Of a stretch of 64,000 nucleotides of DNA, positions 25,076 to 32,723 are shown in pieces. Source of the stretch: Aquimarina algiphila (GTDB lineage Bacteria; Bacteroidota; Bacteroidia; Flavobacteriales; Flavobacteriaceae); NCBI RefSeq assembly GCF_007489275.1, contig NZ_VLNR01000007.1, forward strand, positions 25,118 to 89,117, in the 5' to 3' direction. Position 1 is the stretch's first letter, and each line of letters opens with the position of its first letter. Position numbers and translations under genes: made by a program. The notes beneath the pieces were generated by a model. It did no database searches, had not been told where the DNA came from, and was given only the letters and a program-made list of their open reading frames with translations.

Positions 25076-25765
25076 ATGGAATCACATAAAAAAATCGGAA
25101 AAATAGCAGGAGGTTTATTCTTGCTTATGATTATAACCGGTGCCACGGGTAATTCACTTAGAGGGTTGTCTTTGTCTCTTATAGCATCTCAAAATTTTTT
25201 TAACCAAGTTTTAGAAGATTTAATACAAATGAAAATAGCCATTCTTTTAGATTTAATTGCAAGTGGTATTGGAGTTTATATTGGTATCATACTATTTTCT
25301 ATTCTAAAACAATACAACAAAAAAATAGCTATTGGGTATGTTAGTGTATTGGTCGTAGGATTTACAATAACTGTAATGAGTAATATCACTCACCTATCTT
25401 TTATATCATTATGTCAGGAGTTAGCTAAAGGTGTAGCTCTGGATGAAAACTATTTAAGGGTGTTAAGTCTTCTAAAAGTAGAAGAATATTATTGGGCACA
25501 TTTTTTAATATTAATCACTTTTAGTTTAGGAGCTTCAATTTTATATTATGCGTTATTTAAAACAAAGTTGATTCCACGGTTTTTATCAATATGGGGGCTT
25601 ATTGCTGTTATACTGGTCTTTTCAGTATCGATGCTACAGGTTTTTGACTATGCGGTAAACTTTATTTTTTACGCTCAAAATGGAGTGTATCTATTATTTT
25701 TTTCTATATGGCTTATGGTTAAAGGATTTAATCCATCCGCAATTATTACTAAGTCTGCAACATAA
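25076..25765 (+). CDS. DUF4386 family integral membrane protein
   Basis: A 229-aa protein with six predicted transmembrane helices. It starts KIGKIAGGLFLLMIITGATG, the conserved DUF4386 opening, and ends with a PRFLSIWGLIAVILVFSVSML helix, also typical. The family's function is unknown. It is the first of three membrane-protein genes that share a repeated 5' leader, so they are probably co-regulated after transcription or arose near a copied leader. Confidence 0.8.
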   Translation: MESHKKIGKIAGGLFLLMIITGATGNSLRGLSLSLIASQNFFNQVLEDLIQMKIAILLDLIASGIGVYIGIILFSILKQYNKKIAIGYVSVLVVGFTITVMSNITHLSFISLCQELAKGVALDENYLRVLSLLKVEEYYWAHFLILITFSLGASILYYALFKTKLIPRFLSIWGLIAVILVFSVSMLQVFDYAVNFIFYAQNGVYLLFFSIWLMVKGFNPSAIITKSAT

Positions 25766-25817
25766 AGCGTAGAATATATTTAACATCATCAATACAATTG
25801 CTTTTTACAAGGCAGTT

Positions 25818-25847
25818 AAAATCATCATCAATCAAAAAACGAATATT
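25818..25847 (+). repeat. Repeated 5' leader, copy 2
   Basis: aaaatcatcatcaatc continues directly into AAAAAACGAAtATT before the ATG at 25848. It matches copy 1 except for the missing 'aatcatc' unit and one C-to-T change. Confidence 0.7.
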
Positions 25848-26300
25848 ATGACCACAAAAAATCAGGTTGTGGACACACAACAACGCAACCTTAAAAGTGA
25901 AAAAAAACTGTCAAAAATACGATTGTATTTAATGAGAGGACTCTACCTTCTTACGTTCTTGAGTTTAGGATACAATTCATGGTTAGAAATTATCATACCC
26001 AGTGAAAAATGGGGGCCTTATGATGGTATTACCTTTAGTTTTTGGGCAGCGTATGCCATTTTGATGGGTATTGGAATTCGATATCCGATAAAAATGCTAC
26101 CACTTTTATTACTTCAATTATTTTATAAATCGGTATGGTTAATAGGTATTGCATATCCTTTATGGTCGACGGATCAATTGGATTCGGTTTCAGCAGATTT
26201 TCTTAGACCATTTCTTATTGCAATTCCAGTAGATCTTATTGTGATTCCATGGGGATACGTATGGATACATTACATCAAGGGCTTTTTTAAGTTTAGATAA
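25848..26300 (+). CDS. Hypothetical integral membrane protein
   Basis: A 150-aa protein. A charged N-terminus of about 28 residues is followed by four hydrophobic helices: LYLMRGLYLLTFLSLGYNSW, ITFSFWAAYAILMGIGI, MLPLLLLQLFYKSVWLIGIAYPL, and FLIAIPVDLIVIPWGYVWIHY. I do not recognise a named family. It is flanked by DUF4386 and DUF2306 genes and carries the same 5' leader, so a related membrane role is likely. Confidence 0.65.
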   Translation: MTTKNQVVDTQQRNLKSEKKLSKIRLYLMRGLYLLTFLSLGYNSWLEIIIPSEKWGPYDGITFSFWAAYAILMGIGIRYPIKMLPLLLLQLFYKSVWLIGIAYPLWSTDQLDSVSADFLRPFLIAIPVDLIVIPWGYVWIHYIKGFFKFR

Positions 26301-26364
26301 TAAAAGTTATTTAGATATATACGTATTTAATTTAGGTTTTTGGTAAAATGACCAAGAACCGTTT

Positions 26365-26396
26365 CATCAATCATCATCAGTTAAAAAACGAATATT
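26365..26396 (+). repeat. Repeated 5' leader, copy 3
   Basis: catcaatcatcatcagtt then AAAAAACGAATATT before the ATG at 26397. The last 14 bases are identical to copy 2. Confidence 0.65.
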
Positions 26397-27227
26397 ATGA
26401 GTTTACAACATAGTGTTGTCGCTACACCGCAACGTAAAAAAAGAGGTGCAGATAAAGTACTTAATGCAACCGTTACTTTTTGGTTTACTGTTGCAGTAGC
26501 AGGTCAATGGTTATTTGCCTATTATGTAACTGCCTTTTATGGAGGAGCAGCTCTACAAGGCGACCTTATGAAATGGAATCAGGTATTACCACACGGATAC
26601 ACGCCAGGTGAAACCATGGGGAATCTTGCCGTAGCTATTCATCTTTTATTAGCTGTGATTATGATGGTAGGAGGTCCACTTCAGTTTATTCCGCAACTTA
26701 GAACTCGTGCAAGATCCTTTCACCGTTGGAATGGTCGATTATACATCATAACTGCTTTCGTGATTAGTTTTAGTGGAGTGTATATGGTTTTAAGCAAAGG
26801 AACTGTTAGCGGTTTGATAGGCGACATTAGTGTTAGTATTAATGGAATCCTTATTATGCTTTTTGCAGCACTTGCTTGGCGTACCGCTGTTGCCCGTAAG
26901 TTTGATGCGCATCGTCGGTGGGTACTTCGTCTGTTTTTAGTAGTAAATGGTGTTTGGTTTTTTCGTATAGGCCTAATGCTGTGGTTATTTATCCATGGTG
27001 GTCCTGTTGGATTTGATCCAGAAACCTTTAGAGGACCATTTCTTATTTTTCTTGGGTTTGGGCAATATGTGATTCCGCTTATTATTTTAGAACTCTATTT
27101 GTATGTGCAAAATAATTCAGGTGCACTTGGACGTATTCTTATGGCAACTGGTTTTGGAGTATTGACCATTTTAATGGGTATTGGGATTTTTGCTGCTACT
27201 ATGGGGATGTGGTTACCTCGTATATAA
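26397..27227 (+). CDS. DUF2306 family integral membrane protein
   Basis: A 276-aa protein with about seven hydrophobic helices. The diagnostic stretch GGPLQFIPQLRTRARSFHRWNGRLYI, followed by the KFDAHRRWVLRLFLVVNGVWFFR segment with conserved His and Arg, marks DUF2306. The two His/Arg clusters in adjacent helices could bind a cofactor, but none is known. It is third in the row of membrane proteins with the shared leader. Confidence 0.85.
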   Translation: MSLQHSVVATPQRKKRGADKVLNATVTFWFTVAVAGQWLFAYYVTAFYGGAALQGDLMKWNQVLPHGYTPGETMGNLAVAIHLLLAVIMMVGGPLQFIPQLRTRARSFHRWNGRLYIITAFVISFSGVYMVLSKGTVSGLIGDISVSINGILIMLFAALAWRTAVARKFDAHRRWVLRLFLVVNGVWFFRIGLMLWLFIHGGPVGFDPETFRGPFLIFLGFGQYVIPLIILELYLYVQNNSGALGRILMATGFGVLTILMGIGIFAATMGMWLPRI

Positions 27228-27275
27228 TAAAGGAGTTTCAATCAAAAACTAATTTTCTCTTAAAAATATTAGAAG

Positions 27276-28439
27276 ATGAATACGATAACAATCAAGAATA
27301 AACACGATAGAAAAATAAACGAATTAGAAAAAGTATGTATAAAACTCAGAGAATTTGAAAAGACTAAGGATTATAAAGCATTTTATACTTTTATAAAAAC
27401 TACACAAGTTCCCTTTATACCTTGTTATGAAAGAAAGGCAAAAGCGATTTATCAGGAATGTTTTGATACTTTGCATAGTATTGGTGGGATTTCAATTCCT
27501 GTTGCCGTAGCATTATCCATGCACTATTATGTTTTAGCATCTTTATCATCATATCCTTTTTCTATACAAAGTATGGAATATTGGAAAAGAGAAATGTTAT
27601 TAAAAAAAATTAGAAAAGAAAAATTGTTGATAGCTAACACGGGCTCGATACGAACATTTAAAGATACTTCTATAAATGAAAACATAATTACACAAATAGA
27701 AAAAGACAACTATATAGTTAATGGAGAAGCACCATTTATGTCTTTGTCTGAAGTTGCTGATTATATAGTGTTTACTGCTGAGTTATCAAAAGAGGATAAG
27801 CTCGTGTTTTTTGTGTCGTCAAATACTAATGGAATTACATTTCATGATGCTCCCTTCGGAGATGAAATGTTAGGATCATTTACAAAATCAGTAAGATTCG
27901 ATAATTTAAATGTTAATAGCAATAACGTTATTAAATTAAACAGTGCCAAAGAGGAAAAGTATGAGTTATTGATCTATCAAAGATCCTGGTTCCAGGGGCT
28001 GATATCTGCGCCTTATTTGGGAGCAGCGTTAAGTGTTATTTTGTGTTTGAAGGAATTTAGCAGGAAAAAAATCAGACATGATAAATTACTTTCTGAGTCA
28101 GATAATTTCCTGGATAGTATTGGAGAATTAATGATGAAGTATAAAACTGCAAATCAATTATGTAAATATACAGGGGTGTCAATTTCGAATTTTAAAAAAG
28201 GAGATACGGTACTATTAGAAAAGATGTTTGAAACTTCTGTGCTATCAAAATATTATTCTACACATATTGCTGAAGAAATTGTTACTAAAATCAGATCCTT
28301 AATGGGATCAAAGTTTCTATCTCCTGGTACAATAACCAATAAGATCTATAAAGAAATAGTATATGGGCCTTTACAGCCTATGACTGATCTGGATATCAAA
28401 AATTACTTTGGGACAAAAGTGATGCATCATGAAACTTAA
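27276..28439 (+). CDS. Acyl-CoA dehydrogenase-like protein
   Basis: A 387-aa protein of acyl-CoA dehydrogenase size. The central beta domain is recognisable: DNYIVNGEAPFMSLSEVADYIVFTAEL corresponds to the family's 'nG.K.fit.a..AD...v.a', and GSFTKSVRFDNLNVNSNNVI to the 'f..V.VP...vl' strand. A helical C-terminal domain follows (LGAALSVILCLKEF, ...). The usual flavin-contacting motifs and the catalytic Glu/Arg are not obvious, so activity is doubtful. No acyl-CoA metabolism genes are adjacent. A divergent family member is the best guess. Confidence 0.5.
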   Translation: MNTITIKNKHDRKINELEKVCIKLREFEKTKDYKAFYTFIKTTQVPFIPCYERKAKAIYQECFDTLHSIGGISIPVAVALSMHYYVLASLSSYPFSIQSMEYWKREMLLKKIRKEKLLIANTGSIRTFKDTSINENIITQIEKDNYIVNGEAPFMSLSEVADYIVFTAELSKEDKLVFFVSSNTNGITFHDAPFGDEMLGSFTKSVRFDNLNVNSNNVIKLNSAKEEKYELLIYQRSWFQGLISAPYLGAALSVILCLKEFSRKKIRHDKLLSESDNFLDSIGELMMKYKTANQLCKYTGVSISNFKKGDTVLLEKMFETSVLSKYYSTHIAEEIVTKIRSLMGSKFLSPGTITNKIYKEIVYGPLQPMTDLDIKNYFGTKVMHHET

Positions 28440-28448
28440 ATCCATGTT

Positions 28449-30185
28449 TTATTCGATCGTTTGTTGTATACTACCACAGGTGAGCATATTATTTCCAAAA
28501 TATGGATTGCGAATTTCTTTATCTAAACTTAACCAGGATGCTCCTTTGTTATTATTTGCCATAGGACAGAATTGACTATACACTTTTTGGGAAATACCAA
28601 AGGTTTGAATTGCATTGGTTAACCCTATCGACAAACCTATAAAATGATTTCTTTGTTCTTTTATATCAGGTGCGTTGATTATAGCATGTGTAGCTCGCTT
28701 AATTTGATCTTCTATTTGTATCCATTGATTCTGATTCGATATGTCGATAAGTAATTTTACATTGATGGCTTCTATATTTTTGATCATAGCAATCGACGCT
28801 TTTTTAGCTATATCGGCGTCGTCTTTTACCAAAGCATCTTTTAAAAGTATATACTCATCGAGTATTTTTTTTAATTGCTCTTGAAATTTTAACGATGTTT
28901 CATTCTTTGTCATTGCATTTGATACATCTACGGCATGATGCTCTTTTGTTTTTGAGTTTTTTGTACTCATCATAGATTTTTTGCCTTGTAATTGTGCAGC
29001 AGCATCAACCGTAAATGTACCATGAGTAACAATTTCATCTCCTGTATTTAAACCATCAACTATTACATAATGGTCACCTATTTTATTTCCTAAAGTAACT
29101 TCTCTCATTTCAAAAACAGGAGCGTTGAGGTCTGTTTTGAGATACACTACAGATCGTTTTCCCGTCCATAAAATAGCAGTCGAAGGAATACTTAATAGTT
29201 GCTTTTTGTTCATATTAATATCACCGCTAATGCTACCTTCAATAAACATTCCAGGTTTAAATTGAAGTGCTGTATTATCTAAAACAGCTCTTACTATTAC
29301 TGTTCTTGTTTTAGTATTCAAGACAGGATCTATAAATGATATTTTTGCATTAATAGTCGCATTTGGATTTGCATTTGTAGTAATCGATATAGGCTGGCCT
29401 TCTTTAAGTCCGGTAATTTGTTTTTCATAGGCATCAAAATTTGCCCAAACGGTATTTAAGTTTGCCACTTTCAAAAGAGGTTGCCCTTGTTTAACATAGC
29501 CACCTTGTTCTACTAGTTTTTCTGAAACTGTTCCAGAAACCGTAGCGTATACAGGAATATTCTCCTTTACCTGGCCTGATGTTTCTATGGTATTAATTTG
29601 ACGCTCAGAAAGTTTCCATAGTTTTAACTTATTGCGTACTGCTTTATATAATGCCGGTTGAGATGTTTTTAAAGAAGCAGCAGTTATCAATTCCTGTTGT
29701 GCTGCAAATAATTCTGGAGAATATATAGTTGCCAATAATTGACCTTTACGTACTTGATCTCCAGTGAAATTTATATTCAGACGTTCTATCCTTCCAGAAA
29801 AATAACTGACTTGCACTGTATTTGCTTCTTCATTTTCTACAATCTTACCAGACAGTTTTATGGTGTTACTTTCGACCTCATTATGACCAACAATAGATGT
29901 TTGAATATTGGCTAATGCCATTGCATTTTCTGTCAGTTTAAATTGATTTGCTAATAACCCGGAGTTTTCAGTATCAACAGGAATTAAATCCATTCCGCAA
30001 ACAGGACAATCTCCTGATTCAGGTAACATAATTTGTGGATGCATAGCACAAGTCCACATTTGATCGGTTTTCTCATGTTTATCATGACTATGAACAGTAC
30101 TTTCGTTAGAAGAGCTTCCAAAAAATAACCATCCAAAGAATAATCCGATAGCTAATATTATAATATATACGAGATAATTTTTCAT
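28449..30185 (-). CDS. Heavy-metal efflux RND periplasmic adaptor (CusB/CzcB-like)
   Basis: A 578-aa protein. An N-terminal membrane anchor is followed at residues 43-70 by a heavy-metal-binding domain (MWTCAMHPQIM...CPVCGMDLIP). The membrane-fusion core spans about 95-400 (barrel-sandwich hybrid, coiled hairpin, FVNLNTVWANFDAYEKQ-type strand and GLNTGDEIVTHGTFTVDAAAQ). The C-terminal 140 residues are a DUF3347-type domain (LDEYILLKDALVKDD, ...FCPMANNNKGASWLS). It connects the inner-membrane pump to the TolC-like protein. Last gene of the efflux operon. Substrate is Cu/Ag or another soft metal. Confidence 0.9.
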   Translation of the reverse strand: MKNYLVYIIILAIGLFFGWLFFGSSSNESTVHSHDKHEKTDQMWTCAMHPQIMLPESGDCPVCGMDLIPVDTENSGLLANQFKLTENAMALANIQTSIVGHNEVESNTIKLSGKIVENEEANTVQVSYFSGRIERLNINFTGDQVRKGQLLATIYSPELFAAQQELITAASLKTSQPALYKAVRNKLKLWKLSERQINTIETSGQVKENIPVYATVSGTVSEKLVEQGGYVKQGQPLLKVANLNTVWANFDAYEKQITGLKEGQPISITTNANPNATINAKISFIDPVLNTKTRTVIVRAVLDNTALQFKPGMFIEGSISGDINMNKKQLLSIPSTAILWTGKRSVVYLKTDLNAPVFEMREVTLGNKIGDHYVIVDGLNTGDEIVTHGTFTVDAAAQLQGKKSMMSTKNSKTKEHHAVDVSNAMTKNETSLKFQEQLKKILDEYILLKDALVKDDADIAKKASIAMIKNIEAINVKLLIDISNQNQWIQIEDQIKRATHAIINAPDIKEQRNHFIGLSIGLTNAIQTFGISQKVYSQFCPMANNNKGASWLSLDKEIRNPYFGNNMLTCGSIQQTIE

Positions 30186-30186
30186 C

Positions 30187-30921
30187 TTAAAAAATGTTTA
30201 ATAACATAAATATTGCCATAATGATCATAATAGCATTTTCTATAAATGTAGCTTCGGTCATAGGAAGTTTTAAAGCAGTACCCAGACAGGCACAGCGAAT
30301 TGTTTTTTTATCAAGAAGTGTTTTTGTAACACCGATTGTGGTAATACTCAAAATAACAAGTGTACTAATTAAAGCAATTTGTATTTCGAGTCGCATTAAA
30401 AACAAGATTCCCAAAGCGGTTTCGATAAATGGGTATATCCTACCATAGATAGGTAAACGTTTTGCTAATGGGTCATACATGCTAAAAGATGCGGGAAACC
30501 CTTTTAAATCCAGCATTTTAAAAAAGCTAAAAACAATGTAAAACAACCCCATGAAATCTAGCATTACCTCACTAACACTCCAGTTTTTATAATGTAACAA
30601 ATTACTAGCTACGGTAATGTACAAGAGAATTAGTAATAGTGGTTGTAGTTGTTGTAATTTATTTTTTTCTTTTACAAGGGTATTAGAATCTTGTTTAGGT
30701 TCGAAAATGTTTTTAGATTCTTTTTCTGCAATTGTATATTTTTCGGGTAACCCTTCTTGTAAGATTGAAGTTGGGATATGAGTATTCATTGTCACTTTGG
30801 CTTCAGCTTTTTCCAGATGTACTAAAACTTGAGTCACTCCATCGACTTTTCTCAAATATTTGTCAACAGAAGCTTTACATCCGCCGCAGGTCATTCCTTG
30901 TATTGTATATGTGTGTTCCAT
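30187..30921 (-). CDS. HMA-domain / MauE-like membrane fusion protein
   Basis: A 244-aa protein. Residues 1-65 are a heavy-metal-associated domain with metal-binding GMTCGGCKAS. A linker leads to four transmembrane helices (about 95-240) of the MauE/DoxX-like type, including RLPIYGRIYPFIETALGILFL and a CACLGTALKLPM loop with its own CxC. The fusion is found in Bacteroidota metal-resistance loci. Its likely role is metal sensing or chaperoning next to the efflux pump. It sits between the adaptor and TolC-like genes, 1 bp from the first and 4 bp from the second. Confidence 0.8.
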   Translation of the reverse strand: MEHTYTIQGMTCGGCKASVDKYLRKVDGVTQVLVHLEKAEAKVTMNTHIPTSILQEGLPEKYTIAEKESKNIFEPKQDSNTLVKEKNKLQQLQPLLLILLYITVASNLLHYKNWSVSEVMLDFMGLFYIVFSFFKMLDLKGFPASFSMYDPLAKRLPIYGRIYPFIETALGILFLMRLEIQIALISTLVILSITTIGVTKTLLDKKTIRCACLGTALKLPMTEATFIENAIMIIMAIFMLLNIF

Positions 30922-30925
30922 GTTT

Positions 30926-32197
30926 TTAATTGCTTAAATAATTGATGATGGTTGTAGCATTAAAATATGCTTTCACCGATGCTATTTGATTCATTTGAAA
31001 TTTTAGTTGTAATTCCTGAATGTCCAGAACATCATTAAAATCAATGGTTCCGGTTTCATAACTCTTTACCAATATTTCTTCTGCATCTTTTGCTTGCTTT
31101 AAATTTTTTGCTTGAGTATCAAAACGTATTCTTGCTGTTTTTCTATCTGTAATTGCTTTATCCAGTGCAGTTTTTAATGTATTAAGTCGTTCTTGTTTTT
31201 GAACCTTAATTTCTTGCTGCTTTAATTGATTTTGCTTTGTTTTTGATTTGTGTTTTTGATTGAAAAGAGGAATAGATAATGACACCATAGGCATTATAAT
31301 ATCTTTTCCATTATCGCTAAAATTCATATTTGGTCGTTCTGAAACGGCTATATAATCGATACCAAATCCAATCATAGGATTACTTTTCTTTTGATTCAAT
31401 AGTTCTGATTGCTCTACAGATTGGTATAATTTATCATATTTGATAAGTTCAGGATGTAATGCTAAAGTAGTAGAAGTAAAGGATACATTTTCTGAAGGAA
31501 TAGTTAATTCGTTTACGATCTGGATTTCTATAGACTTATCTCTATCTAAAAGGGTGTTGAATACGGTTTGCTCAGCAAGAAAGTCTTGTTCTGATACGGC
31601 CAATACCTGTGATAATTCGTTTTGTCTAATTTGCAAACGCAACACATCGACTGCTGAAGCTTTACCTATTTCTACAGCTGTTAGAGCCAGTGTTTCATAT
31701 GTTTTAAGTAATTCAATATGTTGTAGCAGGATTTTTTGTTGTGCATTAATCGTGTATAAATTGTAATAGGATTGTGAGACAGCAACGATTAATTTTCTTT
31801 TTGCAATGACAATATCCTCGTATTTGGCATTTGCAATAGCACTCGCATAACTTTCTCGCGCTGTTATAGAACCAAACCAGGGGATCATTTGTTTTATAGA
31901 TACTTTTGCTTTTTGAGCTCCTGTTCTGGTTTCAGGCTCACTCACAAAATATCCAACACCAATTTCTGTATTGGGGATGGTACGAACTTCATTTGTTTTC
32001 TCCGTTGTAATTTGATATTGCAGTTCGAATTTTTGAATTTCTGGACTATTTGCTAGTGCCTCTTCAATATAAGTTTCGAGTTGTTGACCACTAGTGAAGT
32101 GAAAAGTGAAAAGTGAACAACCGAAAACAACCACTCTTTTAGATAGAGAACAGAATATGAGATTACAAAAACCTGATATGTATTTTACTATTTTCAT
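30926..32197 (-). CDS. TolC family outer-membrane efflux protein
   Basis: A 423-aa protein with the repeated TolC architecture: two long helical hairpins (YEDIVIAKRKLIVAVSQSYYNLYTI, AEEILVKSYETGTIDFNDVLDIQELQLKFQMNQI). It is CusC-like in context. The N-terminus is odd: before the conserved QQLETYIEEALANSPEI there is a 37-residue stretch with a weak signal peptide and FTFHFTSG, encoded by the GTGAAAAGTGAA repeat tract at 32094-32117. That suggests the original signal peptide was replaced by an insertion. It overlaps the four-helix gene by 4 bp. Confidence 0.88.
   Translation of the reverse strand: MKIVKYISGFCNLIFCSLSKRVVVFGCSLFTFHFTSGQQLETYIEEALANSPEIQKFELQYQITTEKTNEVRTIPNTEIGVGYFVSEPETRTGAQKAKVSIKQMIPWFGSITARESYASAIANAKYEDIVIAKRKLIVAVSQSYYNLYTINAQQKILLQHIELLKTYETLALTAVEIGKASAVDVLRLQIRQNELSQVLAVSEQDFLAEQTVFNTLLDRDKSIEIQIVNELTIPSENVSFTSTTLALHPELIKYDKLYQSVEQSELLNQKKSNPMIGFGIDYIAVSERPNMNFSDNGKDIIMPMVSLSIPLFNQKHKSKTKQNQLKQQEIKVQKQERLNTLKTALDKAITDRKTARIRFDTQAKNLKQAKDAEEILVKSYETGTIDFNDVLDIQELQLKFQMNQIASVKAYFNATTIINYLSN
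32094..32117. repeat. GTGAA-rich tract, left flank of the four-helix cassette
   Basis: Repeated GTGAA/AAGTGAA units inside the 5' end of the TolC-like gene. The inverse, TTCACTTTTCACTCTTCAC, lies at 32700-32718 in the end of the RND pump gene, so the two tracts face each other across the four-helix-bundle gene. The cores (AAGTGAAAAGTGAA and GAGTGAAAAGTGAA) match at 13 of 14 bases. Confidence 0.55.
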
Positions 32198-32553
32198 TTT
32201 GAAATACTTGATTTTGAAGTTTTGATACTACTCACTAACATTGCCACTAATTCTTTGTTCTTTTGAAGAGATGCCTCATGTTGTTTTTTGTTAATGTAAC
32301 CCGTATCTTTTAGCAGGTCTATCCAATACATAGATTCGTTTGCTTCTTTAAGGGAAATACTCATTTTATGAATGAAATCGTTTTTACTTTGTGCAAACTC
32401 AGCTTCATGGATTAGAGCACCAATAGCTGTTCTGCTTCGTAATAATTGTTTGCTTAAAACATATTCTTTTTTTTCAGAAACTAAGAACTGAGATAACTTC
32501 ACAATTAAGATTACAAAGGCATAACTTTTATCTTTTAATATACTTTTACTCAT
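32194..32553 (-). CDS. Four-helix bundle (S23-type) protein
   Basis: A 119-aa all-helical protein with family hallmarks: YAFVILIVKLSQFL, LSKQLLRSRTAIGALIHEAEFAQSKNDFIHKMSISLKEANESMYWIDLL. Members occur in intervening sequences of 23S rRNA genes and scattered in Bacteroidota genomes, often flanked by repeats. Here it sits inside a metal-efflux operon between the TolC-like and RND genes and has no evident link to metal export. With the flanking inverted tracts it looks like an inserted cassette. Confidence 0.88.
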   Translation of the reverse strand: MSKSILKDKSYAFVILIVKLSQFLVSEKKEYVLSKQLLRSRTAIGALIHEAEFAQSKNDFIHKMSISLKEANESMYWIDLLKDTGYINKKQHEASLQKNKELVAMLVSSIKTSKSSISK

Positions 32554-32614
32554 AATTTCTGTTTTTTCATTTTCAACTTAACATTTTTCATTTCTAACTT
32601 TCCGTTTTCTGAAT

Positions 32615-32638
32615 CACTTCGACAAGCTCAGTGTGACA
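32615..32638. repeat. Second copy of the 'cttcgacaagctcag' repeat
   Basis: cacttcgacaagctcag followed by tgtgaca, the reverse orientation of the left part of the element at 534-581. It lies in the 148-bp gap between the four-helix and RND pump genes, within pyrimidine-rich low-complexity DNA. Confidence 0.65.
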
Positions 32639-32694
32639 ATACGTTTTTTAATACTTCTTATGTATTTCACTTTTAACTTTTAGTTTTCCATGTT

Positions 32695-32723
32695 TCATTC
32701 TTCACTTTTCACTCTTCACTTTC
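32695..32723. repeat. TTCAC-rich tract, right flank of the four-helix cassette
   Basis: Repeated TTCAC(T) units that encode the last residues (MKVKSEK) and run past the stop of the RND pump gene. Inverted relative to 32094-32117. Confidence 0.5.

Noticed and set aside
30194-30448. Plus-strand 84-codon frame with hydrophobic segments
   Set aside because: It is the shadow of the transmembrane part of the HMA/MauE-like gene on the other strand.
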